Virus record (IMG/VR): IMGVR_UViG_3300031997_000012
Location: 1-53,393 of that record
Strand: one strand, 5' to 3'
Origin: a virus
Length of the DNA: 53,393 nucleotides
The position numbers were made by a program, and so were the translations under genes. Shown in pieces: positions 7,024 through 14,830 of this stretch (position 1 is its first letter; each line of letters opens with the position of its first letter). The notes below the pieces were generated by a model. That model made no database searches. It was not told the origin of the DNA and saw nothing but the letters and a program-made list of their open reading frames with translations.

Positions 7024-8937
7024 TCAACTTCCAAAATAATCAGAATAACTCATTAATTTTACACCAAATTTCTGTGCTTTTTGTAACTTAGAAGAATTAG
7101 AATTAGGATCTTCACACACTAAAATATTTGTTTCTTTACCAACATGATCTACAAATGTATCTCCTTTTTTCTGAATTTCAACTATCAATTCGTTTCTTGT
7201 TTTAGGTCCCTTTCCTGTCATGCATACATTTCTAGCTCCCATTTTAACCTCCTGTGGTTTTTGAATTTTCACTATCTGTAAAAGTTTTTTTACATAGGAT
7301 TTATTTTCAGAAAGATACTCCATTAAATTTCTGCCAATAACAAATGTAGAATCATTAAAATTCAACAATTGTTCCACTGTGGTTATCCCTAATTTTTTCA
7401 TTGCCTTTTCGCCAACGAGGTCAATACCTAATCTATCTACAAACTGTCCTATAGACATATATCTAGTAGAATCAATTTGATTTAAAGCATTTTCTATTTT
7501 TTTAGACCCAAATCCTTCAACGCTTTCAAAATCCTTTGCCTTAAGTGAATAAAGGCTAACTATATCTCTAAGTAATCCAACCTTAAATAGGGCGCGAACC
7601 GATGCTTCTGAAAACTGTTCCATTTCACAGCACTTAACCCAATGAACTATTTTAAGAATCTGTTGTTCTTCACACTCGTCATTTAAACATACCAAATGAA
7701 CCCCTGATTCTAATAGTTTACCACCACAAGACGAGCAACATTCAGGTATAAGATTCGATTTTCTATTACTATCCATAGAAAGATTATTTTTAAAAAATGG
7801 AATAACATCACCTGCTCTTTCTATAAAAATTTTATCCCCTACATTAAGTCTTAATTTCAAAACGTTTTCATAATTATTTAAAGTACATCTGGAAACATTT
7901 GAACCACCTAAAACAACTGTTTTAACTAAAGCTACAGGAATGACTTTACCCTGCCTTGAAACATTCCATTCAATTCCCTCTAAAACAGTTTCTTTACCTT
8001 GCGAAGGTGGTTTTAAAGCCATATTATAGTGATGATGATGAGAAACTTCATACTTAGAATCAATCTCTCCCCAAAACTTATTATTATTTACAGTAAAAAC
8101 TAAACCATCAGATTCATAGTTCCAACTATCCCTTAATTCATTAAGATACAAATTATATAATGCAGTTATAAAATCAGAATTAATTGGCTTTTCAATAGGT
8201 CTTAACATTCTATAGTTTTGCTTCAGACTTTCTAAGCTAAATAACTTCCACCAAACAGTCTCAAAATTATTTTCTATAAGCCATTTCATTTTATAAGATT
8301 CTACACTCGTCAAATATCTCAAATTAAATTCTGTCTGATAAGCTACAAAATGTAGATAACGTAAATCTTCTAATCCATTATCTTTTCTATTAATGAGCCC
8401 AACTGCAAGATTTCTTAACGGCTTATTTTCTGGATTTGATAACAATGTATTTTTAGGAAGATACAACTCTCCCCGAACTTCGATAGGAACCACTCTATTA
8501 ATTTTATTTAGATTAATTTTATTTGGAATATTAGTAAATTTTGAAATGTGAGTAATATTTTGCCCTACATTTCCGTCACCTCTTGTTTTTATCATTACCA
8601 ACTTACCTTTTTCATAAACCACAGAGCACGATAAACCATCAACCTTAGATTGAACGATAAAATCTTCATTCTGAATCTCTATTTTCTTTATCCAGACTAA
8701 AATATCATCAACTGTTTTACCCTTTTGTAAAGATAGCATTGGTATTGCATGCTTTACTTTTTCCTTTATATTTCCAGTACCAACTATCGTAAAATAATCA
8801 TTATCAGGATCTAATCCTCTCAACTCATCCTCAAGATGATCAAATTCATCATCGCTTATAACAGATTTACCTAGATTATAATAAGCATCCTTGCAAGATT
8901 GTAACTTATTTACTATTTGTTGAATTTCTTGTTTCAT
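7024..8937 (-). CDS. ligA: NAD-dependent DNA ligase
   Basis: The 637-residue protein has the LigA order. Adenylation comes first, with SKVDGLSCS (K98 as nucleophile) and TRGDGNVGQ, then an EVRGELYLP segment. An OB-like region follows, then a four-cysteine zinc finger (CSSCGG...CLNDEC), helix-hairpin-helix repeats (VEGFGSKKIENAL) and a C-terminal BRCT domain (MTGKGPKTRNE). It seals DNA nicks using NAD+. The start at 8937 has AAGGAGG upstream. A longer frame to 9042 exists but runs through a tRNA-like sequence and is not real coding. Phage-encoded LigA proteins occur mainly in larger phages; length here is close to the bacterial norm. Confidence 0.92.
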   Translation of the reverse strand: MKQEIQQIVNKLQSCKDAYYNLGKSVISDDEFDHLEDELRGLDPDNDYFTIVGTGNIKEKVKHAIPMLSLQKGKTVDDILVWIKKIEIQNEDFIVQSKVDGLSCSVVYEKGKLVMIKTRGDGNVGQNITHISKFTNIPNKINLNKINRVVPIEVRGELYLPKNTLLSNPENKPLRNLAVGLINRKDNGLEDLRYLHFVAYQTEFNLRYLTSVESYKMKWLIENNFETVWWKLFSLESLKQNYRMLRPIEKPINSDFITALYNLYLNELRDSWNYESDGLVFTVNNNKFWGEIDSKYEVSHHHHYNMALKPPSQGKETVLEGIEWNVSRQGKVIPVALVKTVVLGGSNVSRCTLNNYENVLKLRLNVGDKIFIERAGDVIPFFKNNLSMDSNRKSNLIPECCSSCGGKLLESGVHLVCLNDECEEQQILKIVHWVKCCEMEQFSEASVRALFKVGLLRDIVSLYSLKAKDFESVEGFGSKKIENALNQIDSTRYMSIGQFVDRLGIDLVGEKAMKKLGITTVEQLLNFNDSTFVIGRNLMEYLSENKSYVKKLLQIVKIQKPQEVKMGARNVCMTGKGPKTRNELIVEIQKKGDTFVDHVGKETNILVCEDPNSNSSKLQKAQKFGVKLMSYSDYFGS

Positions 8938-8958
8938 GTTAAACCTCCTTAATAAGAT

Positions 8959-9035
8959 TGAGAGGGGAGGATTCGAACCTCCAAAGGCATCGCCAACAGA
9001 TTTATATTCCCCTTTGGCCGCTCGGGAACCTCTCC
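8959..9035 (-). pseudogene. Degenerate tRNA-Tyr-like sequence
   Basis: On the minus strand this reads as a nearly textbook tRNA-Tyr. It has an acceptor GGAGAGG, D-region TTCCCGAGCGGCCAAAGGG, the 3' side of an anticodon arm (TAAATCTG), variable region TTGGCGATGCC, and T arm GGAGG-TTCGAAT-CCTCC with CCTCTC. The 5' half of the anticodon stem is missing: AATA stands where bacterial tRNA-Tyr has about eight bases, so the stem cannot form. The 3' end reads CCTCTCA, giving a G1-A72 mismatch, with no encoded CCA. A CCAAAGG/CCTTTGG pairing can form instead. It lies in the leader of ligA. A decayed tRNA, a recombination or attachment scar, or a tRNA mimic are all possible. Confidence 0.75.
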
Positions 9036-9042
9036 AAAGCAT

Positions 9043-9351
9043 CTACCCCACTTCTACCATCCTAAACAACCTTTTTTTGCCAAAATTAGTAGTACCATAT
9101 TTTGGATTTTTCAAAACTACACTATCCTTTTGCTGCCAAACAGGATCCGAATGTTTCTGAAAAATACTGCTTGCTAAATCACTCACTCCTTTTGTATGTT
9201 TACAGATTCTATTGCTATGCATAATCCATCCCGGACAGTTGCAAGTTAATAAACCATCTGCATGAAGTTGCGTTTCATAAACTGTTGTTCCGGCACTTGA
9301 ACTAAATGCCCACGCTGAAATAACTGGTCCGTAATTTCCACCTACTTTCAT
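9043..9351 (-). CDS. SWIM-type zinc-finger protein (102 aa)
   Basis: Contains CNCPGWIM-x6-CKHTKGV, matching the SWIM zinc-finger consensus CxC-xn-CxH, preceded by the beta-strand-like TTVYETQLHADGLLT. SWIM domains bind DNA or protein partners and occur in phage recombination and host-takeover proteins. The N-terminal GTTVYETQLH is typical of short stand-alone SWIM proteins. The start at 9351 has AAAGGAG upstream. It stops eight bases before the tRNA-like element. Confidence 0.65.
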   Translation of the reverse strand: MKVGGNYGPVISAWAFSSSAGTTVYETQLHADGLLTCNCPGWIMHSNRICKHTKGVSDLASSIFQKHSDPVWQQKDSVVLKNPKYGTTNFGKKRLFRMVEVG

Positions 9352-9376
9352 TTCATTCTCCTTTCATTTTTCATAG

Positions 9377-9622
9377 TTATTTTTTTGGCTGGTAGTATAG
9401 AACATAGTTTTCATTTTCATAGATCACTTCCTTCTTCGTCCATCTATTCCACCTTAAACCACAATCTGGACATTGCCAAAAGGAAACCCCATCATATAAA
9501 AGAGGATCTTCTATACCAATTAATCTAGAATAACGTTTTCCGTCATAAATAACAAATAAATTTGTTTGACAAGCCGGGCAAACTTCCCAATCTTCTTCCA
9601 CGTCTTTTTTCCTTTTTTTCAT
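9377..9622 (-). CDS. Zinc-ribbon hypothetical protein (81 aa)
   Basis: Two cysteine pairs, CPAC and CPDCGLRW, are separated by about 40 residues, forming a zinc ribbon. The N-terminus is very basic (MKKRKK). The start could be the ATG at 9622 or an upstream TTG/ATG near 9646 that overlaps the preceding gene; none has a strong ribosome site, so translation may be coupled. Family unknown. Confidence 0.55.
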   Translation of the reverse strand: MKKRKKDVEEDWEVCPACQTNLFVIYDGKRYSRLIGIEDPLLYDGVSFWQCPDCGLRWNRWTKKEVIYENENYVLYYQPKK

Positions 9623-9626
9623 TTTT

Positions 9627-9929
9627 TCACCATTCCAAATCATCAAGTGTATATAAACACAGATTCTTACCTATACATAATATGTGCTTTAAATACGTAT
9701 CTTCACTATGATCACCACTTAAAAAATAATCTAAATCATGGATTCTTTTATATGACAATTCTAATGACTGATAAAGATCAAACATTTCTGCCAAAATTTC
9801 CTTTGGAAGTTTTTTCTTAAACTCACCCTCTGAATATGAAGATCTTTGACCTTTAATATATTCTAATCTAATTGATTCTGCGATATCATTTATTCTATAT
9901 TCTTGATAATCAAAATATCCTCCACTCAT
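9627..9929 (-). CDS. Conserved phage protein of the MSGGYFDY type (100 aa)
   Basis: Begins MSGGYFDYQEYRINDIAESI, an N-terminus I recognise from many small conserved phage and bacterial proteins of unknown function. The rest is helical and acidic. The start at 9929 is chosen because AAAGGAGG precedes it; the frame is open further upstream but lacks another site. Its start overlaps the stop of the 59-residue gene before it. No catalytic residues are evident. Confidence 0.65.
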   Translation of the reverse strand: MSGGYFDYQEYRINDIAESIRLEYIKGQRSSYSEGEFKKKLPKEILAEMFDLYQSLELSYKRIHDLDYFLSGDHSEDTYLKHILCIGKNLCLYTLDDLEW

Positions 9930-10105
9930 TTTTCTTCCTCCTTTCTGTAGAGCCATTCTTTTTCAATAAAGTTAGCCCCAGAAATTCCACGTCTAAATCC
10001 AAGTCTAAATGCGAACTCAACCTTTTCATCTTCTCCAAGAACATCCCACTGATTATATCCATCAGCTATCTCATTCCATTCTTTAACAATTTCAATATAT
10101 CTCAT
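9926..10105 (-). CDS. Hypothetical protein (59 aa)
   Basis: Starts MRYIEIVKEWNEIADGYNQW and ends in a charged tail, with no cysteine pairs or membrane segment. The start at 10105 follows GAAAGGAG. The short helical, acidic composition (DEKVEFAFRLGFRRG) suggests a protein-protein adaptor, but nothing identifies it. Overlap of 4 nt with the next gene supports co-translation. Confidence 0.55.
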   Translation of the reverse strand: MRYIEIVKEWNEIADGYNQWDVLGEDEKVEFAFRLGFRRGISGANFIEKEWLYRKEEEK

Positions 10106-10116
10106 ATTCACTCCTT

Positions 10117-10698
10117 TCAAAATTTGTAACTTCCGTTTGATTTTCTAACTTTAAACATATATTTTACTGTCGGACTAGATGTATAACCCAGTTCCAGTTT
10201 TGCATCCAATTTTTTCATAACTAAACCCTCTATTTCTGGTAATTTCGTATATTCATCAAAAACTTTCTTAAAGTCAGATAAATAAAATTCTGTTGGTGTA
10301 ACACTTTCTTGTTTACTACCAAAAAGTTTTTCTAATTCTGCCCTCCTTTCTCTAAACTGAAGTGACTTTAAACTCACTCCATTAGATATAAACATGTCCC
10401 ACAATACTATATGATGTCTAATTCCTTTAACTTTATTGTGTCTAAGCTCTCCATTAACTACACAATAACCAGCCCAACTCATGTTTTGAAGGTCACTTAA
10501 AACTTCTTTCGAAGGTTCATAGTTAAACTTTAATCCATAACGATTCCAAAATTCAAATCTACCATCCTCAAATCTATGAAGAACTAAATTGTTTCCATTA
10601 TATTTCAACTCAGCAATAACATTTAGATCATCGTTCAGTTGACTAAATAAAGGCTGATCAATTGAAATAAGGGTTGGTTTTGGTGGGTAGAATATCAT
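10117..10698 (-). CDS. Ligase-fold nucleotidyltransferase, minimal adenylation domain
   Basis: The 193-residue protein shows the covalent nucleotidyltransferase motifs. Motif I is AELKYNGNNL (predicted nucleophile K32), followed by FEFWNRYG, motif III-like VVNGELR, a WDMF segment, motif IV IEGLVMKK, and motif V KYMFKVRK. It is only the adenylation core; no OB-fold follows. That resembles minimal ATP-dependent DNA or RNA ligases of viruses, or mRNA-capping-like enzymes. It lies 8-10 kb from an Rnl2-like ligase and close to NAD ligase, so three ligase-superfamily proteins share this region. The substrate (DNA, RNA or protein) cannot be decided from sequence. Confidence 0.75.
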   Translation of the reverse strand: MIFYPPKPTLISIDQPLFSQLNDDLNVIAELKYNGNNLVLHRFEDGRFEFWNRYGLKFNYEPSKEVLSDLQNMSWAGYCVVNGELRHNKVKGIRHHIVLWDMFISNGVSLKSLQFRERRAELEKLFGSKQESVTPTEFYLSDFKKVFDEYTKLPEIEGLVMKKLDAKLELGYTSSPTVKYMFKVRKSNGSYKF

Positions 10699-10710
10699 AA
10701 TTTTATCCTC

Positions 10711-10800
10711 CTAAGTTTTCGGTATTTTCAACCTTAAATTTCGTTTAAATCTACCTGATACCTCAATCTCCTTCTTAGAATCAAACTTTCTACTTTTCAC
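10711..10800 (-). CDS. Tiny basic protein sharing a GRFKRNLR motif (29 aa)
   Basis: The GTG at 10800 overlaps the end of the AAA+ gene and is preceded by AAGGAG at 11-nt spacing. The product is MKSRKFDSKKEIEVSGRFKR followed by NLRLKIPKT. The segment GRFKRNLRL matches the C-terminus of the DUF3150-like protein upstream (GRFKRNLRVTQN), at both protein and DNA level. This could be a docking peptide for the AAA+ ATPase or a leftover of duplication. Coding status is uncertain because of its size. Confidence 0.4.
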   Translation of the reverse strand: MKSRKFDSKKEIEVSGRFKRNLRLKIPKT

Positions 10801-12412
10801 TTGCCGCCAATCTCCTTAAATAAACTGGATCCTTCCCCGACTTTGTCGTTGCCTTTCCAGAAGCCAATCGGGCTTTTTTACCCTCACCCCATTCACTTCT
10901 TAAAGATTCAATTTTATCTTTCATCGTTTCCGACAAAGGCACTGTTTGTTTTAGCGCCTTAACAACATCATCACCTGTTAATTTTCTACTACCCTCAGAA
11001 AAACAAACCGTAAGACCTTGCACAATTGCCTGTTCAATCTCTGCACCAGTATAATTAGCAGATTCAATAGCAATGTTTTTAAATTCATCTGGCTTTAAAT
11101 TTCTTTGAATTAACTTCCCATCCTCTTCATAAGGACGTTTACATACATGAATTTTTGCAATAGCTAATCTCTCTGCCTCGTTTGGAAGATCCACAAAAAA
11201 TATTTCATCAAATCTTCCTTTTCTTAGTAACTCTGGAGGTAACTTGGATACATCATTAGCTGTAGCCACAATAAATACTTGACTCGTTTTTTCTTGCATC
11301 CAAGTAAGAAGCGTCCCCATAACCCTTGAGGTAACACCAGAGTCTAATTCTCCAGATGAATTCGCACCAGCCATTCCCTTCTCTATTTCATCGATCCACA
11401 AAATACAAGGGGCAACTACATCAGCAATTTCTGTAACCTTTCTCGCTTTACCCTCTGACTCGCCCATAAGTTTTGTAAAAACTTTGCCGACATCCAATCT
11501 ATAAAGACCAATCTGCCAATTAGAAGCACAGGCTTTTGCAATTGCAGATTTCCCACAGCCGCTAATACCAACTAAAAGAATTCCCTTTGGAGACGGCAGA
11601 CCAAATTGGCGAGCAGGCCCACTAAAAATTGATTCTCTTTGAATCAGCCATTCTTTTAAAGAATCTAACCCGCCAATATCCTCCAATTTATCCTTCGTAT
11701 CAATATACTCCAAAATACCATCCTTCTTTAAAATCTGACATTTCTGATCTAAAACCGTCTTAATGGAATCACCATCTAGATTAAAATTTTTAATAATTGC
11801 CAACGAAAATGCATCCTCTGACTCCTGGTATGTTAACCCTAAAGCTGCATCAATAACTTTTTCCTTTACATCATTTGAAATTAGTGATTCTGTGTCCCTA
11901 GAAGAGCTTATAATAAAATCTAGACACTCTCTTAATTCCGCTCTTTCAGGAAAAGGTAAGTCAATAACGCTGATAACTTTTTCTAACTCTATAGGAATTT
12001 TAAGGTCAGGAGAAATAAATACAACAATCTTACCCACGTTTTTAAGAATGTCAAGAGAATTTTTTAATCCTCTAATAACAGCTGGATTTTCCATATGGTA
12101 ATTAAAATCCAGCACACATAATACAGTAGTTTCACGATAGGAAGAACTAGCAAATATACTAAATAACTTTGAAGGATCATCTGCAGTTTTCTTTATCGGA
12201 GAAGCAGGCTGGTCTTCGGAATCAATATACTGAATAATTTCGCCATTGAAATCCCAATACTGAAGAGAGCCTTTACTCGTCTTCACAATCTTATTTATGA
12301 TTTTTAGAGCTCGTGCTTCTTCATAAGTTCTGACCCAAATAACAGAAATGCACGCTTTATACATATAATCAAAATTCTTTTCAAATTTTTGTTGCCCACT
12401 TTCTTCGATCAT
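10790..12412 (-). CDS. AAA+ ATPase, Ycf46-like
   Basis: The 540-residue protein has a non-catalytic N-terminal AAA-like half (about 1-235) and a complete C-terminal AAA+ module: Walker A GISGCGKS (282-289), Walker B CILWIDE (336-342), sensor-1 N386, and RKGRFD arginine finger (R397/R400). The lid helix region follows (TGAEIEQAI). The two-part layout with a degenerate N-terminal half is typical of the plastid/cyanobacterial Ycf46 family. Such proteins presumably remodel protein complexes, but no molecular substrate is established that I know of. DUF1257- and DUF2997-like genes, frequent neighbours of this ATPase family as I recall, are 2-4 kb upstream in transcription. The start at 12412 is the first ATG of the frame. 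Confidence 0.85.
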   Translation of the reverse strand: MIEESGQQKFEKNFDYMYKACISVIWVRTYEEARALKIINKIVKTSKGSLQYWDFNGEIIQYIDSEDQPASPIKKTADDPSKLFSIFASSSYRETTVLCVLDFNYHMENPAVIRGLKNSLDILKNVGKIVVFISPDLKIPIELEKVISVIDLPFPERAELRECLDFIISSSRDTESLISNDVKEKVIDAALGLTYQESEDAFSLAIIKNFNLDGDSIKTVLDQKCQILKKDGILEYIDTKDKLEDIGGLDSLKEWLIQRESIFSGPARQFGLPSPKGILLVGISGCGKSAIAKACASNWQIGLYRLDVGKVFTKLMGESEGKARKVTEIADVVAPCILWIDEIEKGMAGANSSGELDSGVTSRVMGTLLTWMQEKTSQVFIVATANDVSKLPPELLRKGRFDEIFFVDLPNEAERLAIAKIHVCKRPYEEDGKLIQRNLKPDEFKNIAIESANYTGAEIEQAIVQGLTVCFSEGSRKLTGDDVVKALKQTVPLSETMKDKIESLRSEWGEGKKARLASGKATTKSGKDPVYLRRLAASEK

Positions 12413-12413
12413 A

Positions 12414-12740
12414 TCAATCTCCTTTCTTAATTAAGATCGGTCTTAACATCCTTCCAAAACGAACTGCTGACGGTTCAATAACTGTCCATGACTTTACTTC
12501 CTCGCGAATCCGTGTTTCCACTTCGATGAGCTGCTTCAGGAACTTCTCTTTTCCCTCAACAGGTCGCCGTTCTGGATCACATACATTACATTTATATACG
12601 TATTTAATCCACCTCCCTCTTCTTTCATAAGTACGAGATCTTTTGTCTCCCTTTCGCATAACAGAACCGCACTGTTCACACTTCGTTTTTCTTTTACAGA
12701 TTTCATAGTCTTTTGCTTTAGGTGATCTCATGAATAACAT
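12414..12740 (-). CDS. Zinc-binding hypothetical protein (108 aa)
   Basis: Contains CEQCG and CNVCDPE pairs in a basic N-terminal half (KRKTKCEQCGSVMRKGDKR), a typical zinc ribbon, then a helical stretch and a basic tail (RFGRMLRPILIKK). AAAGGAG precedes the ATG at 12740. It sits directly between the DUF3150-like and AAA+ genes, one base from the latter, so it probably belongs to the same functional set. Family unknown. Confidence 0.6.
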   Translation of the reverse strand: MLFMRSPKAKDYEICKRKTKCEQCGSVMRKGDKRSRTYERRGRWIKYVYKCNVCDPERRPVEGKEKFLKQLIEVETRIREEVKSWTVIEPSAVRFGRMLRPILIKKGD

Positions 12741-12770
12741 ATTTTTCTCCTTTCAAAAAGCTTAAAGTGT

Positions 12771-13751
12771 TCAGTTCTGAGTTACTCTTAAATTTCGCTT
12801 AAACCTTCCCAGAACTTTATCCATATCCACTGACATAACTGATTCCTCAAGACTCTTTATTTCTAAGTTTAAAGCATCTTTAAACGATTCATTAGACAAG
12901 TCACTCTTACTAACACTATCCAACTTTTCTTCAAGCTGACTTATATGTTGAATTATCTCAGTATCCACAAAATCCATTGACTTAAAAGACTCAGCAAACT
13001 TTTTAAATGAATTTATGGTTTTCATACTAAGACAATCTTTTTCTGTTCTTTCTTTCATGTTCTTAACTGACTTTAAAACCATGTACTTTAATCGAGAAAC
13101 AACTTCTTCTAAAAATAAATCTAACTTCTGACTTACTTTCTCCCGATAAAGATTCTCCATTTCTGCTTTGCCTAAAGCAGCATCAGTCCCAAGTTTAGAA
13201 AATTCAGGAGACGTTACTTCAAATAAATCTAATTCAAACTTAAACTTTTTCCCCAAATCTTCCTTTAGCGGAAACTTATCCCTTAATTTAGAAAGAACAA
13301 TCTCCTTCTTACGCTGTAATATCTCCCCAGAATACTTCTTGGAAAGAATTTCTTCAAACATACCTTCATACTCATCAAGCATTTGACTTCTATCCTGTTC
13401 ATAACCCTCAAGAAATTTTCTTACCTCAAAATAAAAATCCTCCTCAAAAAGTCTTATTTTCTCCACAGTATCCTGTAAACGAGCATAAGGAACAAACCTT
13501 GCTGACCCAAATGGAAACGAAAACGAATTTTGAATTAAAACATTACACGCTTTTTGACGAATTGACCAAATCGACTCCAATCTTTCCTTCTTTGATAGAC
13601 GTTTATGACCTAAAGAAATCTTATCTTTAGGAATGTTTTCTAACCCCAAATCTTCAGCTTTCAACTGAGTTGCGGCACCCCAGATTGAAAAGGATAAATC
13701 AGCTACAACACCAGCCTTATACAAATCAAAATTCATAGATTCATTTTTCAT
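12771..13751 (-). CDS. DUF3150-like protein
   Basis: The 326-residue protein fits what I recall of DUF3150. A short beta-rich start (VADLSFSIWGAATQL) precedes SLGHKRLSKKERL, then a paired RQKACNVLIQNSFSFPFGSA segment, then long acidic helices. DUF3150 proteins occur in phages and plasmids next to MoxR-like or other AAA+ ATPases and VWA proteins, and are presumed ATPase partners. The neighbour here is a Ycf46-like ATPase two genes downstream. The C-terminus GRFKRNLRVTQN recurs in the small 29-residue ORF after the ATPase. The start at 13751 has AAGGAG upstream. No enzymatic motif is visible. Confidence 0.65.
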   Translation of the reverse strand: MKNESMNFDLYKAGVVADLSFSIWGAATQLKAEDLGLENIPKDKISLGHKRLSKKERLESIWSIRQKACNVLIQNSFSFPFGSARFVPYARLQDTVEKIRLFEEDFYFEVRKFLEGYEQDRSQMLDEYEGMFEEILSKKYSGEILQRKKEIVLSKLRDKFPLKEDLGKKFKFELDLFEVTSPEFSKLGTDAALGKAEMENLYREKVSQKLDLFLEEVVSRLKYMVLKSVKNMKERTEKDCLSMKTINSFKKFAESFKSMDFVDTEIIQHISQLEEKLDSVSKSDLSNESFKDALNLEIKSLEESVMSVDMDKVLGRFKRNLRVTQN

Positions 13752-13769
13752 ATCATTCTCCTTTTTAGG

Positions 13770-13871
13770 TTATCTACCTTGTCTAAGCAGAGTTTTATAT
13801 CTTCGTTCACCTTTTACCATGTGTCTTCCACAAGTTTTACATTTCGTTAATCGTTGACAAGTTTCCCACAT
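13770..13871 (-). CDS. Tiny CxxC protein (33 aa)
   Basis: The ATG at 13871 follows AAGGGGGA at good spacing and overlaps the preceding gene's end in another frame. The product is MWETCQRLTKCKTCGRHMVK followed by a basic tail ending LLRQGR. The CKTCGRH motif resembles half of a zinc ribbon. Similar tiny knuckle proteins are abundant in this region. It is short enough to be questionable. Confidence 0.45.
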   Translation of the reverse strand: MWETCQRLTKCKTCGRHMVKGERRYKTLLRQGR

Positions 13872-14034
13872 GAGATCCCCCTTCCAAAACTTCTAATTCA
13901 TCACCACGAAAAAGAAGTCTTTTTCTAGAGTCGAGTTCAACCATCCAGTGAAATGGATAAACAGAACCATGGATTGCCACAATTTTTCCAAGCCTTCCAT
14001 TCCAAGAAATTTTAACCTCATCTCCTAATTTCAT
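13837..14034 (-). CDS. Small SH3/KOW-like protein (65 aa)
   Basis: Starts MKLGDEVKISWNGRLGKIVA, with alternating hydrophobic and charged residues and a glycine turn, as in KOW or SH3-like barrel domains. The start at 14034 is chosen for its AAGGAG site; the longer frame to 14106 would run into the neighbouring gene. The likely fold is a five-stranded barrel. Partner and role are unknown. Confidence 0.55.
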   Translation of the reverse strand: MKLGDEVKISWNGRLGKIVAIHGSVYPFHWMVELDSRKRLLFRGDELEVLEGGSHVGNLSTINEM

Positions 14035-14075
14035 ATTTTCTCCTTCCTTTATTAGAACAAAAAATTGATCAAGAA

Positions 14076-14219
14076 TTATCCACACCAGGGATTTGAAATT
14101 GAACATAATATGTGGTCACAAGTTTTTTCTTCACATAGATTACAAAATAATTCTTTTATTTCAGGAGTCCACCAATCTGTTGAAACTTCATTTCCATAAA
14201 TTTCTAATTGAATTTCCAT
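14076..14219 (-). CDS. Cysteine-rich hypothetical protein (47 aa)
   Basis: The ATG at 14219 follows ATAGGAGA. The product begins MEIQLEIYGNEVSTDWWTPE and has CNLCEEKTCDHILC and a terminal WCG, five cysteines and one histidine in 25 residues, suggesting metal binding. It sits between the DUF2997-like gene and the SH3-like gene in a run of closely packed small genes. Family unknown. Confidence 0.55.
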   Translation of the reverse strand: MEIQLEIYGNEVSTDWWTPEIKELFCNLCEEKTCDHILCSISNPWCG

Positions 14220-14227
14220 ACTTTCTC

Positions 14228-14410
14228 CTATCCGTAAATTTTTACTCCCTCTACTTTACGATAATCATCTTTAAAAATTCTTGACTTTGCTTTACCCAAA
14301 ATATCATCTAACCAAATCAAATCTTTAACACACTTCTGACCTACAAAACCTATAGCTTCAACTTTTACTGTTCCATCAGACATAATTTCTATTGTTACTT
14401 TTTCTCTCAT
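14228..14410 (-). CDS. DUF2997-like protein (60 aa)
   Basis: Matches my recollection of DUF2997: a short beta-rich start (VTIEIMSDGTVKVEAIGFVG), a conserved cysteine (QKC), then a helix ending LDDILGKAKSR and a DDYRKVEG tail comparable to the usual KPEYY ending. DUF2997 genes are commonly found beside DUF1257 and a Ycf46-like AAA+ ATPase; both are present here within 4 kb. AAGGAGG precedes the ATG at 14410. No activity is known. Confidence 0.65.
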   Translation of the reverse strand: MREKVTIEIMSDGTVKVEAIGFVGQKCVKDLIWLDDILGKAKSRIFKDDYRKVEGVKIYG

Positions 14411-14454
14411 GTAAACCTCCTTCTGCAGATGATATTTTATTATGTTTCTTTTTA

Positions 14455-14628
14455 TTAAATCTTTGAAAATCGACTCAAAGGATTGTTATCTTCTAAAATT
14501 TTTCTAATTTGTTCCAATTCACTAACTATTTTGTTAATTCGAAATACCCACTGAATAATTCCCATGGCTATTCCAAATATTCCTAAAAAAATAATCGATA
14601 ATGCAATTAGTTGGCCTTCATTACTCAT
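14455..14628 (-). CDS. Small membrane protein (57 aa)
   Basis: The ATG at 14628 follows AAAGGAGA. The product begins MSNEGQLIALSIIFLGIFGI, with one transmembrane helix over about residues 6-29, followed by a charged amphipathic helix (RINKIVSELEQIRKIL). An N-out, C-in orientation with a cytoplasmic coiled-coil tail is likely. Family unknown. Confidence 0.6.
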   Translation of the reverse strand: MSNEGQLIALSIIFLGIFGIAMGIIQWVFRINKIVSELEQIRKILEDNNPLSRFSKI

Positions 14629-14661
14629 AGTCTTTCTCCTTTCGATTTTTATTTTTTTTTG

Positions 14662-14820
14662 TTATTCAGTGACCGCTTCAATTAAATCAGAACATGCCGG
14701 ACATAACGGTCTAAATGGATCATCATCATCACTCATTCCAAATGGAAAATATGTTGCTAGTATTTTAGGAAACCAACGTTCGCATTGATAACACACGAGC
14801 TTTTGTATTATTTTTTTCAT
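14662..14820 (-). CDS. Zinc-ribbon protein (52 aa)
   Basis: Two CxxC pairs, CYQC and CPAC, are separated by about 30 residues, with an acidic DDDD loop between. The ATG at 14820 is chosen because CTAAGGAGG precedes it; the frame is open further upstream but lacks a site. It is one of several stand-alone zinc ribbons in this cluster. Function unknown. Confidence 0.6.
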   Translation of the reverse strand: MKKIIQKLVCYQCERWFPKILATYFPFGMSDDDDPFRPLCPACSDLIEAVTE

Positions 14821-14830
14821 CTTATCCTCC

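Noticed and set aside
8938-9042. Longer N-terminus of the DNA ligase frame back to 9042
   Set aside because: The extra codons run through the tRNA-Tyr-like sequence; the ATG at 8937 has its own AAGGAGG site and matches LigA starts.
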